Origin: Clostridia bacterium
Lineage (GTDB): Bacteria > Bacillota > Clostridia > Oscillospirales > Acutalibacteraceae
Direction: 5' to 3'
Length of the DNA: 64,000 nt
Assembly: GCA_017414965.1 (NCBI GenBank)
Contig: JAFQJL010000025.1
Span: 124,001-188,000 of the forward strand
The stretch's first letter is position 1. Every line of letters starts with the position of its first letter. Made by a program: the position numbers and the translations under genes. A model generated the notes under the pieces. That model searched no databases. It worked only from the letters and a program-made list of their open reading frames with translations, and was not told the origin of the DNA. Below, piece by piece: positions 8,361 to 16,517 of this stretch.

Positions 8361-9310
8361 GCCGTTTTGCCCCCTTTCTGAAAGCCGAAAGGACGCGGAA
8401 CGGTGATCCGTTCAATCAACGGCACCACCAAATTCGCGATAATGATCGCATACGACACGCCCTCGGCAGTCGAGCCGAACACGCGGAACAGCGCGGTCAG
8501 GAAACCGATGAGAATCGCATACAGCCATTGACCGCCCTTGGTGATCGGGCTGGTGACGTAGTCGGTCGCCATAAACACCGCACCGAGCAGCAAGCCGCCG
8601 CCCAGCACCTGCGCGAGCAGGTAGTTGGCCGAAAACGCCAAGGTCGGGTTACCGTTCAACCACTGAAACAGCATCACAAACAGCACCGTCGAACCGATGT
8701 ATACCAGCGGAATCCGTGCCGCGATCACGCGACGGATGAGCAGGTAGACAAAACCAATGAGGATCGCCACCGCACAGGTCTCGCCGATGGTGCCGGAGTG
8801 CTGACCGAGCAGCATCTGCAGCAGATCCACCTGCTCGCCGTTTTTGGCGGCAGCCAACGGCGTAGCACCGGAGGTCATATCCGCCAACGCCGGAAACGCG
8901 GTCATCTGACCGGCAAAGGACATCATCAAAAAGCACCGCGCCGCCAACGCCGGATTCATAAAGTTCTGCCCGAGACCGCCAAACAGCATCTTCACCACCA
9001 GAATGGCGAACACACCGCCCAGCACCGGCAGATACCACGGCGCCGACGCCGGCAGGTTAACACCCAAGATCAAGCCGGTGACTACCGCGGAGAGATCCCC
9101 CACCGTGACCGGCTTCTTCATCAACACTTCGTACAGCCATTCGGTCAGTACGCAGGAGCCGACCGACAACGCCAGCACCAGCGCAGCCTGCCAACCAAAC
9201 AGCCAGATGCCCACACCGCACGCCGGCAACAACGCCAAAATGACATCCGCCATAATGGTGGTCGTGGTGCGCGAGGTGCGTACGTGGGGCGCATTGGAAA
9301 TATTCAGCAC
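8357..9310 (-). CDS. rnfD: Rnf complex subunit RnfD (covalent FMN, membrane)
   Basis: 317 residues, about ten hydrophobic segments. The opening MLNISNAPHVRTSRTTTTIM is the usual cytosolic N-terminus of RnfD/NqrB-type proteins. MTSGATPLAA near residue 145 is the covalent FMN site, and GQNFMNPALAARCFLMMSF and FMATDYVTSPIT are family signatures. The protein is a membrane flavin subunit coupling electron transfer to ion movement. Located between rnfC and rnfG as in other Clostridia. Confidence 0.95.
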   Translation of the reverse strand: MLNISNAPHVRTSRTTTTIMADVILALLPACGVGIWLFGWQAALVLALSVGSCVLTEWLYEVLMKKPVTVGDLSAVVTGLILGVNLPASAPWYLPVLGGVFAILVVKMLFGGLGQNFMNPALAARCFLMMSFAGQMTAFPALADMTSGATPLAAAKNGEQVDLLQMLLGQHSGTIGETCAVAILIGFVYLLIRRVIAARIPLVYIGSTVLFVMLFQWLNGNPTLAFSANYLLAQVLGGGLLLGAVFMATDYVTSPITKGGQWLYAILIGFLTALFRVFGSTAEGVSYAIIIANLVVPLIERITVPRPFGFQKGGKTA

Positions 9311-9322
9311 GTCGATCCCTCC

Positions 9323-10642
9323 TTACTTCTTCTGCGCGCGACGAGCGGCTTGCACCGCCGTTTTGGCACGCTTAATGCTCTGCGTCAACGGACGGTGTGC
9401 CGGACAGACGTACGAGCAACAGCCGCACTCCACGCACTCCATACCGTTGAGATCTTCAAACTTATCAAACTGCTCGTAGCCGGCCGAAACCGCCAAAATC
9501 TGCGGCACCAGATTTTCCGGACATACCGAGAGACAACGACCGCAGCGAATACACGCTGTAATGGGTCGCGCGGACACGTCGTCGTGCAAGAACGCCAAGA
9601 AGCCACCGCTGGTCTTGGTGACCGGCACACGCATATCCACAAACGACGTACCGGTCATCGGTCCGCCGGCAACCAGCTTCTCCGGCTCGTCCTTCAAGCC
9701 GCCGGCCGCTTCCAGCAGGTCGGCAAACTTGGTGCCGAGCGGCACCTCGAAGTTACCCGGCTGCGCCATACCCTCGCCGGACATCGTCACAATACGGGAC
9801 ATCAGCGGCGTATTCTCGCACACCGCCTCGTAGACCGCCACGCTGGTAGACACGTTTTGCACCACGCAACCGACGTCCGCCGGCAGTTTGCGCGAGTTGA
9901 TATCCGCGCCGGTGATCACGTGCAAAATCAAGCGTTCGCCACCCTGCGGATACTTGGTTTTCAACGCACGAACTTCAATGCGATCGTCCTCGGCGGTCAG
10001 CCGTTTGAGAACGGCGATCGCCTCGGGTTTGTTATCCTCCACCGCGATAATTCCCTTTGCATGCGGGAACAATTTCAGCATCACGTGAATACCGCCGATG
10101 AGTTTCTCCGGCCGTTCCACCATCAACCGATAATCGCAAGTCAGGTACGGCTCGCACTCCGCGGCATTGATGATCAAATAGCGGATATCCTCCGGATTTT
10201 TCGGAGCCAGCTTGACCGCCGACGGAAATCCGGCGCCGCCCATGCCGACGATACCGGCCTCCGCCACAATGCGACGGATATCCTCCGCCGTCACCGTCGA
10301 GAGATCTCGCTTATCGCCAACGCCGGCAACCGTTTCGTACTGATTGTCGTTCTCGATCACGATCACGTCGCCGACGCCGCGCAGCAGCGGACGCTCCTCA
10401 ATCGCCTTGACCGTGCCGGATACCGACGAGCAGATGCCCGCCGAAACAAAAGAGGCTGGCTCGGCGATCGGCTGCCCGCGCAGCACGCGGTCTCCCACCG
10501 CCACCACCGGCTTAGCTGGCGCACCAATGTGCTGAGCCAGCGGAAAGATCACCTCTTTGCCGGCCTTGATCGGTTGGATCGCTCGATTTTCGCTCAGTTC
10601 TTTTCCCTCATATAAATGAACTCCACCGCGAAAGCTTTTCAT
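9323..10642 (-). CDS. rnfC: Rnf complex subunit RnfC (NADH/FMN and Fe-S)
   Basis: 439 residues. It starts FRGGVHLYEGKELSENRAI, has the NADH/FMN-binding region VGMGGAGFPSAVKLAPK (about 130-150) and two ferredoxin motifs near the end: CIRCGRCLSVCPENLVP and CVECGCCSYVCPAHRPLTQ. RnfC is the peripheral subunit that exchanges electrons with NAD. First gene of the operon, preceded by GGAAGGAG and a good promoter. The length equals that of clostridial RnfC and is shorter than the proteobacterial form, which carries a repetitive tail. Confidence 0.96.
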   Translation of the reverse strand: MKSFRGGVHLYEGKELSENRAIQPIKAGKEVIFPLAQHIGAPAKPVVAVGDRVLRGQPIAEPASFVSAGICSSVSGTVKAIEERPLLRGVGDVIVIENDNQYETVAGVGDKRDLSTVTAEDIRRIVAEAGIVGMGGAGFPSAVKLAPKNPEDIRYLIINAAECEPYLTCDYRLMVERPEKLIGGIHVMLKLFPHAKGIIAVEDNKPEAIAVLKRLTAEDDRIEVRALKTKYPQGGERLILHVITGADINSRKLPADVGCVVQNVSTSVAVYEAVCENTPLMSRIVTMSGEGMAQPGNFEVPLGTKFADLLEAAGGLKDEPEKLVAGGPMTGTSFVDMRVPVTKTSGGFLAFLHDDVSARPITACIRCGRCLSVCPENLVPQILAVSAGYEQFDKFEDLNGMECVECGCCSYVCPAHRPLTQSIKRAKTAVQAARRAQKK

Positions 10643-10715
10643 TCGAATACTCCTTCCCTATACGGTTTTGCAACATCTTTCTGTTTTCAGTATTTACCAT
10701 TTTACTATAAATTAT

Positions 10716-10743
10716 ATTATACCATATTTTTGCGGCTTGTCCA
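10716..10743 (-). promoter_or_regulatory. Sigma-A type promoter of the rnf operon
   Basis: On the minus strand: TGGACA, 16-base spacer, perfect TATAAT, about 75 bases ahead of rnfC. It lies in an AT-rich divergent region shared with the ClC gene. A weaker plus-strand pair (TTGTTA at 10808, 17-base spacer, TAGTAT at 10831) could serve the ClC gene. Confidence 0.65.
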
Positions 10744-10865
10744 TCCCCAAAACTGCAAAACTTCCGACCGAAAATTGATTTTTTCTCGAATTTTGCAAGT
10801 TTGTCCCTTGTTATTCGCAAGAATTTGTGGTAGTATGGTAACGACAATCAGCAAGGGAGGCTCTA

Positions 10866-12140
10866 TTGTTGGATAAATCGCAAGTGAAAGCATGGCTGGA
10901 ACACCCGAAACAGCGGGCCAAGCGCAGCCTGTCTGCTTTTTTTAGATGGGGATTTTTCGCCCTGTTATGCGGTGCGCTCGCCGGCGTGGCCGGCACCCTG
11001 TTATTTTGGGTGCTCCATATGGCACAAAGCGTCCGCGAAGCACATGGTTGGTTGGTCTATCTGCTGCCGGTTGCCGGCGTGATCATCGTCTTTTTGTACC
11101 GCACGGCGCACATGGCAAGCGATCGCGGCACCAACCGCATCGTCTGCGCCGTCCGCGGCGAAGAGGAGGTGCCGCTACGCACCGCCGCATTGATCTTTTT
11201 CGGCACGGCGCTGACGCACCTCTACGGCGGCTCGTCCGGACGCGAAGGCGCGGCTTTGCAGCTTGGCGGCAGCATCGGCAGTTGGCTGTCGCGTGTGTTT
11301 AAAGTCGACCGGCAAGTCGCTCCGATTTTGGTGATGTGCGGTATGTCGGCGGCGTTTGCCGCCATCTTCGGCACGCCGGTCACCGCCGCCGTCTTTGCGC
11401 TGGAACTCGCTACCGTCGGCGCTATGCCGTTTGTGGCCTTCTGGCCGTGCGGCTTATCCGCCCTAATAGGCTACGCCATTCGTCTGGCAACCGGCGCCGA
11501 TACGGAATTTTTCCACATTGCCGAGATACCGGAATTCGGGCTTGTGCCGTTGTTGCAAGTGGCACTGGTCGCGATCGGATGCGCGCTGGTCAGCCAGTTG
11601 TTCTGCCATTCGATGACCTTCAGCGGCAAATTGATCAAACGCGTATCCTTTTTGGAAAACCCCTACGTTCGCGTGGTGGTCGGCGCTGTTGGTATGGTGC
11701 TGATCACATTGATCTTTGGGCACGACTACAACGGCACCGGCATGGGCGTGATCGAGCAGGCGATCACTCGCGGCGAAGCGGATTGGTACGCATTTTTGAT
11801 CAAGCTGGTCGCCACCGTTTTGACCTTGAAATTCGGATTTAAGGGCGGCGAGATCGTACCGGCGATGTTTATGGGCGCCACGTTCGGCTGCGTGTTCGGC
11901 GGACTGATCGGCCTGTCGCCGTCGCTTTCGGCAGCCATTGGTCTGACGGCGCTGTTCGCCGGCGTGACCAACTGCCCGATCGCAGCAGTTCTGCTGAGCT
12001 TTGAGCTGTTCGGCGCCGAGTCGGCGGTATACGCTCTGCTTGCTGTGCCGATCAGCTGGAGTCTGTCTGGCTACGCAAGCCTCTATTCCAAGCAACATTT
12101 TCTGTTTTCCAAATATCAATTATCTGCGTGGGAGCATTAA
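10866..12140 (+). CDS. ClC family chloride/anion channel or antiporter
   Basis: 424-residue membrane protein. ClC marks are YGGSSGREGAALQLGGSIG (GREGx with the gating Glu, about residues 117-135), GTPVTAAVFALEL and KFGFKGGEIVPAMFMGATFG (GxFxP-like). The usual first motif GSGIP is replaced by DRGTNRIV. That change is seen in the fluoride-exporting CLC-F branch, so fluoride export is possible but unproven. No fluoride riboswitch is visible upstream. Start is TTG at 10866 (or the next TTG, 10869) after AAGGGAGG. No ATG fits that ribosome site. Divergent from rnfC. Confidence 0.85.
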   Translation: MLDKSQVKAWLEHPKQRAKRSLSAFFRWGFFALLCGALAGVAGTLLFWVLHMAQSVREAHGWLVYLLPVAGVIIVFLYRTAHMASDRGTNRIVCAVRGEEEVPLRTAALIFFGTALTHLYGGSSGREGAALQLGGSIGSWLSRVFKVDRQVAPILVMCGMSAAFAAIFGTPVTAAVFALELATVGAMPFVAFWPCGLSALIGYAIRLATGADTEFFHIAEIPEFGLVPLLQVALVAIGCALVSQLFCHSMTFSGKLIKRVSFLENPYVRVVVGAVGMVLITLIFGHDYNGTGMGVIEQAITRGEADWYAFLIKLVATVLTLKFGFKGGEIVPAMFMGATFGCVFGGLIGLSPSLSAAIGLTALFAGVTNCPIAAVLLSFELFGAESAVYALLAVPISWSLSGYASLYSKQHFLFSKYQLSAWEH

Positions 12141-12178
12141 AAAAACGGCATTCTGAAGGATTTCAGAATGCCGTTTTT
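12141..12178. terminator. Bidirectional terminator between the ClC and antiporter genes
   Basis: 17-base perfect stem (AAAAACGGCATTCTGAA and its complement) with a 4-base loop and A/T tracts on both sides. It serves the ClC gene on the plus strand and the antiporter gene ending at 12180 on the minus strand. Confidence 0.9.
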
Positions 12179-12179
12179 C

Positions 12180-13475
12180 TTATTTCTTTTTGCCAGACAC
12201 CGCATTGAGCTTGTGCTCGCGGCGGTTCTTGACGTGATCGGGCATCGGCTTAATTTCGCCGGCAGCCTGCAACGCCTGACGCGTCAGCACCGGTCCGATC
12301 AACTCGTAGATCAGCACCGCAAACAGCGTGATGTTGCGGATAAGCGCCCCTTCCGCACCCAACTGCATCGCGGTCGCGCACATACCGAGCGCCACGCCCG
12401 CCTGCGGCAACAGGGTGATACCCAGATACTTGCAGATCGCCGGCTGGCAGTGCGTCAGCTTCGCGCTGCCCAACGCACCGAAATACTTGCCGAGCGAACG
12501 GAACAGAATATACACCAATCCGATCACCACGATCGCCACGTCCGCAAACACGTTGAGCTCCAGTTCCGCACCGCTGATCACAAAAAACAGCGCAAACAGC
12601 GGCGAGGTCCATTTGTCCGCGCGCTCCATCAGATCGTGTGAAAGCGCACACGTGTTGCAAAACACCGTGCCGAGCATCATACAAACCAACAGCGACGAGA
12701 ACTGAATGTGCACCGGTCCGATATGGAAATCCAGCATCGACAGCGACGCCGTCAGGAACACGAAAGCAATGGTGAGATTCAAGCGGTTGGTGTTGGAGTT
12801 GAACAGCTTTTCCAGCCACGTCAGCAGGGCTCCCATTACCGCGCCGAGTGCCAGCGAGCAAGCGATCTCAATCAACGGATTAAGCAGAATGGATACCATA
12901 TCCACCTGACCGCTGACCAACGTTTTGGCGATACCGAAGCTGACCGCAAACACCACCAAGCCCACCGCGTCATCCAACGCGACGATCGGCAACAGCAAGC
13001 GCGTCAGCGGTCCGTCCGCTTTATACTGGCGTACCACCATCAGCGTGGCCGCCGGTGCGGTCGCGGTGGCGATAGCACCCAACGTCAGCAACTGCGGCAC
13101 GGTCAGCTTATCCGGCATCAGCAGGTGCACGCCCAGCAGCGCCAGATCCACCAGTGCCGTTGCCGCCACCGCCTGCAGAATACCGATTACCAGCGCCTGA
13201 TGACCGGTCCGTTTCAGTTCATCCACACGGAATTCGTTACCGATCGAAAAAGCGATAAAGCCCAGCGCCACCTCGGAAACCAGCGACAACTGCGACACCG
13301 CCTCGCCGGTGGTAAATCCCAAACCGCCGATGCCGAGCGCGCCCAGACAATACGGTCCGACCAGTACACCGGCAATCAGATAAGCCGTCACCGACGGCAA
13401 TTTGAACGGCTTAAACAACCGCGTCATCATCAGTCCTGCCAACAACGCGATCGAAACCGACAACAGTGTATCCAT
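12180..13475 (-). CDS. CPA2-type cation:proton antiporter (KefB/NapA-like)
   Basis: 431 residues with about 12 membrane helices. It shows LPSVTAYLIAGVLVGPYCLG, the core helix ATATAPAATLMVVRQY (discontinuous helix) and VALDDAVGLVVFAVSFG, whose two adjacent Asp are the ion-binding carboxylates of electrogenic CPA2 antiporters. There is no C-terminal RCK/TrkA-N domain, unlike KefB/KefC; the protein ends in a basic tail. It probably exchanges Na+ or K+ for H+. Transcribed alone, with its own promoter at 13519-13547. Confidence 0.88.
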   Translation of the reverse strand: MDTLLSVSIALLAGLMMTRLFKPFKLPSVTAYLIAGVLVGPYCLGALGIGGLGFTTGEAVSQLSLVSEVALGFIAFSIGNEFRVDELKRTGHQALVIGILQAVAATALVDLALLGVHLLMPDKLTVPQLLTLGAIATATAPAATLMVVRQYKADGPLTRLLLPIVALDDAVGLVVFAVSFGIAKTLVSGQVDMVSILLNPLIEIACSLALGAVMGALLTWLEKLFNSNTNRLNLTIAFVFLTASLSMLDFHIGPVHIQFSSLLVCMMLGTVFCNTCALSHDLMERADKWTSPLFALFFVISGAELELNVFADVAIVVIGLVYILFRSLGKYFGALGSAKLTHCQPAICKYLGITLLPQAGVALGMCATAMQLGAEGALIRNITLFAVLIYELIGPVLTRQALQAAGEIKPMPDHVKNRREHKLNAVSGKKK

Positions 13476-13518
13476 AAAACCCTCTTCTTTCCTTTTGAAA
13501 CATTGCGAAAACGAACTT

Positions 13519-13547
13519 ATTATAGTCCTTTACTTTTGCTTTTTCAA
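13519..13547 (-). promoter_or_regulatory. Sigma-A type promoter of the antiporter gene
   Basis: Minus strand: TTGAAA, 17-base spacer, TATAAT. The start codon is about 45 bases downstream. Confidence 0.75.
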
Positions 13548-13642
13548 GTGGAAAAACGGATTGTGCAAAAACTTTTTCCGTAACACCCAAAATTCCGACG
13601 AATTCCATTGAAAATTTTTATTATTTTTTTGTCGTAACATCG

Positions 13643-13671
13643 TTGCACATCCGGTCGGAACGTGGTAAAAT
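13643..13671 (+). promoter_or_regulatory. Sigma-A type promoter of pyrB
   Basis: TTGCAC, 17-base spacer, TAAAAT; AAAGGAGAG follows and pyrB starts at 13711. The leader is too short for a PyrR or pyrimidine attenuator, and none is visible. Confidence 0.65.
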
Positions 13672-13710
13672 AAGAAAAATAGTCTATTTTAGACAAAGGA
13701 GAGTCGTCTT

Positions 13711-14763
13711 ATGCTGAAACGTCATCTCATCGATCTGGCGGATGCCTCGGTAGAGGATTGGAACGAGATCACCCGATTGGCCGGTGATATTGCCAAACAT
13801 CCGCACTATTATTCCCATGCCTGCCACGGCAAGATTTTAGCCACGCTGTTCTACGAGCCGTCTACGCGCACGCAAATGTCTTTCCAGACCGCGATGCTCA
13901 AGCTCGGCGGCAGCGTCATCGGCTTTGACGATCCGTCCAACTCGTCGGTCGCCAAGGGCGAATCGCTTAAAGATACCATTCGCGTTGTCAGCGGCTACGC
14001 CGATCTCATCGCGATGCGCCACCCGGTAGCCGGCTCGGCAAAAGCGGCCTCGCTCTACTCGCGCGTGCCGATCATCAACGCCGGCGACGGCGGTCATCTG
14101 CACCCCACCCAAACGCTGACCGATCTGGTCACCCTCCGCAACGAGAAGGGACGCTTTGACAATCTCTGCATCGGTCTGTGCGGCGACCTGCGCAACGGTC
14201 GCACCGTGCATTCGCTCATCAAGGCGATGTGTCGCTTCCACAACAACCGCTTCGTGCTCATCTCCACCCCCAACCTGCGCGTGCCGCCGTACGTCATCCG
14301 CACCATCGAGGAAGCCGGATGCCCATACGAAGAGGTGGACAACCTGGCCGAAGCAATGCCGGAGTTGGACGTGCTGTATATGACGCGCATCCAGCGCGAG
14401 CGCTTCGCCTCGGAGGAAGAATACCGCGCGCAAAGCGGCGTCTACGTTCTCGACAAAGAAAAAATGGCACTGGCCAAGGACGATCTGATCGTCTTGCACC
14501 CGCTGCCGCGTGTAGACGAGATCGCCGTGGATATTGACGACGATCCCCGTATGAAGTTCTTTGAACAGACCGAGTATGGTCTGTATGCGCGCATGGCGCT
14601 CATCCTCAAAATGCTGGAGGAGGAGAAATACATCGATCCCCATCCGGCAGACGAAGGTCGCGCCTGCTCCAATCCGCGCTGTATCACCAATCACGAACAC
14701 TACGTTCCGCGCGTGTTCCGAAAGGTGGGCGACCATGAGATCTGCGACTACTGCGAAGAATAA
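13711..14763 (+). CDS. pyrB: Aspartate carbamoyltransferase catalytic chain with C-terminal PyrI-like zinc tail
   Basis: 350 residues. It catalyses the first committed step of pyrimidine synthesis (carbamoyl phosphate + aspartate). The catalytic chain shows LFYEPSTRTQMSF (STRT carbamoyl-phosphate site, about 47-58), KGESLKDTIRVV, HPTQTLTDL and VLHPLPRVDEI. A normal PyrB ends near residue 310. Here about 40 more residues carry Cys 319, 324, 345 and 348 (CSNPRC...CDYC, C-x4-C-x20-C-x2-C). This pattern matches the zinc knuckle of the regulatory chain PyrI, without PyrI's nucleotide-binding domain. No separate pyrI is present in the window. Confidence 0.93.
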   Translation: MLKRHLIDLADASVEDWNEITRLAGDIAKHPHYYSHACHGKILATLFYEPSTRTQMSFQTAMLKLGGSVIGFDDPSNSSVAKGESLKDTIRVVSGYADLIAMRHPVAGSAKAASLYSRVPIINAGDGGHLHPTQTLTDLVTLRNEKGRFDNLCIGLCGDLRNGRTVHSLIKAMCRFHNNRFVLISTPNLRVPPYVIRTIEEAGCPYEEVDNLAEAMPELDVLYMTRIQRERFASEEEYRAQSGVYVLDKEKMALAKDDLIVLHPLPRVDEIAVDIDDDPRMKFFEQTEYGLYARMALILKMLEEEKYIDPHPADEGRACSNPRCITNHEHYVPRVFRKVGDHEICDYCEE

Positions 14764-15277
14764 CGTGCTGATACTGGACGGCTCGCCGCATACCGACGGC
14801 ACCATCGCCCGTTTGATCGCCGCGTTGCCGGCGGAGGATGCCACGCATGTGCGGTTGTACGACACGCCCGTCGCGCCCTGCACCGACTGCCGCGCCTGTC
14901 GCGTCACCGGACGGTGCGCGTTTCGGGATATGGACGTGCTGTACGCACAATTGGAAGAAGCGGACGTGCTGGTGTTTGCCACACCAGTGTACAACGACTC
15001 CTTTCCGGCGCCTCTGAAAGCGGCGATCGACCGCTGTCAGGTATATTGGTCGCGTCGCTTTTGCTTGGGGATGCGGCCGCCGATCGCGCGCCGCAAGCGC
15101 GTGTTTCTGCTTTCGGCCGGCGGCGCTGACACGACGGACGCTTCGGCGTTGGTCGCACAGCTCAAGCCGCTTCTCACCGTGCTAAACGGCGAACTGATAG
15201 GCACAGTCCACGTCGGAAACACCGACCGATCCCCCGATCTGACCGCCGCCGTGTCGGCGGTCAAGGCACTTTTCTGA
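14735..15277 (+). CDS. Flavodoxin-like NAD(P)H-dependent FMN reductase family protein
   Basis: 180 residues with a flavodoxin fold: NNVLILDGSPHTDGTIARLI (phosphate loop) and PVYNDSFPAPLKAAIDR (flavin-contact loop). The CTDCRACRVTGRC motif is typical of iron-sulfur flavoprotein relatives, some of which bind a [4Fe-4S] cluster. The ATG at 14735 has AAGGTGGG 5 bases upstream and overlaps the last 29 bases of pyrB, so the two genes are translationally coupled. The partner and substrate are unknown. A link with pyrimidine synthesis (dihydroorotate redox) is only suggested by position. Confidence 0.8.
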   Translation: MRSATTAKNNVLILDGSPHTDGTIARLIAALPAEDATHVRLYDTPVAPCTDCRACRVTGRCAFRDMDVLYAQLEEADVLVFATPVYNDSFPAPLKAAIDRCQVYWSRRFCLGMRPPIARRKRVFLLSAGGADTTDASALVAQLKPLLTVLNGELIGTVHVGNTDRSPDLTAAVSAVKALF

Positions 15278-15289
15278 AAGGAACTCACT

Positions 15290-16477
15290 ATGAACAACTA
15301 TCAACGCTTATTGGCGCTTTCGGTCTATCGCGGCGTGCTGCGCCGTCCGATCGGACGGGCACTGCTGGCTGTTGCCAAAGCGCAGATCGGCGATCAAGCA
15401 GACGCGCTGATTGAAGCGCGCGGCGCGCTGGCCGAAGAGCTGGCAAACGGGCATCATCTGAACAGTCTGCTCACGGCGCTCGGCTTAGAGGTGCTGTCGG
15501 AGGAGAACGCATTTACCGTCACCGCCGCCGCTGGGGACGCCGTTCCTGCCGAAACCATGCAGGCAGCCGCCCACGACCTCGCAGCGCTGTACGATACCGC
15601 CGTGGCGGTCACGACCGACACCACACCGCCTCTCCTCGGTAATCAGCCGGCGGACGCGCCGTTGGATCGCCCGTGGGGCGAGCAAACGGAAGCGCTTGTT
15701 CGCTGGCACAGCAAAAACGGTTGCGGCGAATTTGTGTTTCACACCGCGTTTTTGTGGCGCAACGGCAGCATGAAGGCGGTCGAGCACATCGACCCGATCC
15801 GTTTATCGGATCTCAAGGGCTACGAAATGCAACAGGCCACCGCGTGCGACAACACGCTCGCCTTTATCAACGGCTATCCTGCCAATAACATTTTGCTGTA
15901 CGGCGACCGCGGCACCGGCAAAAGCTCCACCGTCAAGGCGATCTTAAACGAGTACGCCGATCGCGAGCTTCGGATGATCGAGGTCCCCAAAGAGTATCTG
16001 CATGAACTGCCGGATCTGACCGATCGCCTGTCGGCTCTGCCGATGAAATTCATCGTGTTCATCGACGATCTCTCGTTCTCCGGCAACGACGATAATTTCT
16101 CTGCACTCAAAGCGGTGCTGGAGGGTGGTCTGGCTACCCGTCCGCAAAACGTGCTGATCTATGCGACCTCTAACCGCCGTCACCTGCTCCGCGAGAGCTT
16201 TGACGATCGCGACGGCAGCGAACTGCACGCCGCCGACACCATTCAGGAATCGGTGTCGTTGTCCGATCGCTTCGGCATCACGCTGACCTACATCCATCCC
16301 GACCACCAGCGGTTTATTGAAATGATCCGCCTGATGGCCGCCGATATGGATATGCCGCTGACCGACGAACAGTTGTATACGATCGCGCAGGAATTGTCCA
16401 GCCGTCGTGGCGCTCGATCGCCGCGATACGCGCGCCAATATCTGATCGATCTAAAACACAAGTGGAAAACCGAATAA
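15290..16477 (+). CDS. AAA+ ATPase of the DUF815 family
   Basis: 395 residues. The N-terminal ~170 residues are helical and not recognised. The C-terminal part is an AAA+ module with Walker A LLYGDRGTGKSS (about 205-215), Walker B FIVFIDDLSF, and the sensor/TSN motif YATSNRRHLLRE. These are hallmarks of DUF815. Cytosolic. The function of the family is not known; it has a chaperone- or helicase-loader-like architecture. It is 12 bases after the flavodoxin gene and ends at a bidirectional terminator, so pyrB, the reductase and this ATPase form one operon. Confidence 0.88.
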   Translation: MNNYQRLLALSVYRGVLRRPIGRALLAVAKAQIGDQADALIEARGALAEELANGHHLNSLLTALGLEVLSEENAFTVTAAAGDAVPAETMQAAAHDLAALYDTAVAVTTDTTPPLLGNQPADAPLDRPWGEQTEALVRWHSKNGCGEFVFHTAFLWRNGSMKAVEHIDPIRLSDLKGYEMQQATACDNTLAFINGYPANNILLYGDRGTGKSSTVKAILNEYADRELRMIEVPKEYLHELPDLTDRLSALPMKFIVFIDDLSFSGNDDNFSALKAVLEGGLATRPQNVLIYATSNRRHLLRESFDDRDGSELHAADTIQESVSLSDRFGITLTYIHPDHQRFIEMIRLMAADMDMPLTDEQLYTIAQELSSRRGARSPRYARQYLIDLKHKWKTE

Positions 16478-16479
16478 AT

Positions 16480-16516
16480 AAAAACGCTCCCGAAAATGCT
16501 TTTCGGGAGCGTTTTT
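16480..16516. terminator. Bidirectional terminator between the DUF815 gene and htrA
   Basis: 17-base perfect stem (AAAAACGCTCCCGAAAA and complement), 3-base loop, T-tract on each strand. It lies between the plus-strand stop at 16477 and the minus-strand stop at 16518. Confidence 0.92.
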
Positions 16517-16517
16517 A

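Noticed and set aside
8528..10615. A 695-codon plus-strand frame opposite rnfC-rnfD
   Set aside because: Same antisense composition effect; Arg/His/Gln-rich with no recognisable domain.
10744..10865. Fluoride riboswitch upstream of the ClC gene
   Set aside because: The conserved crcB-motif elements could not be found; the region is AT-rich and short.
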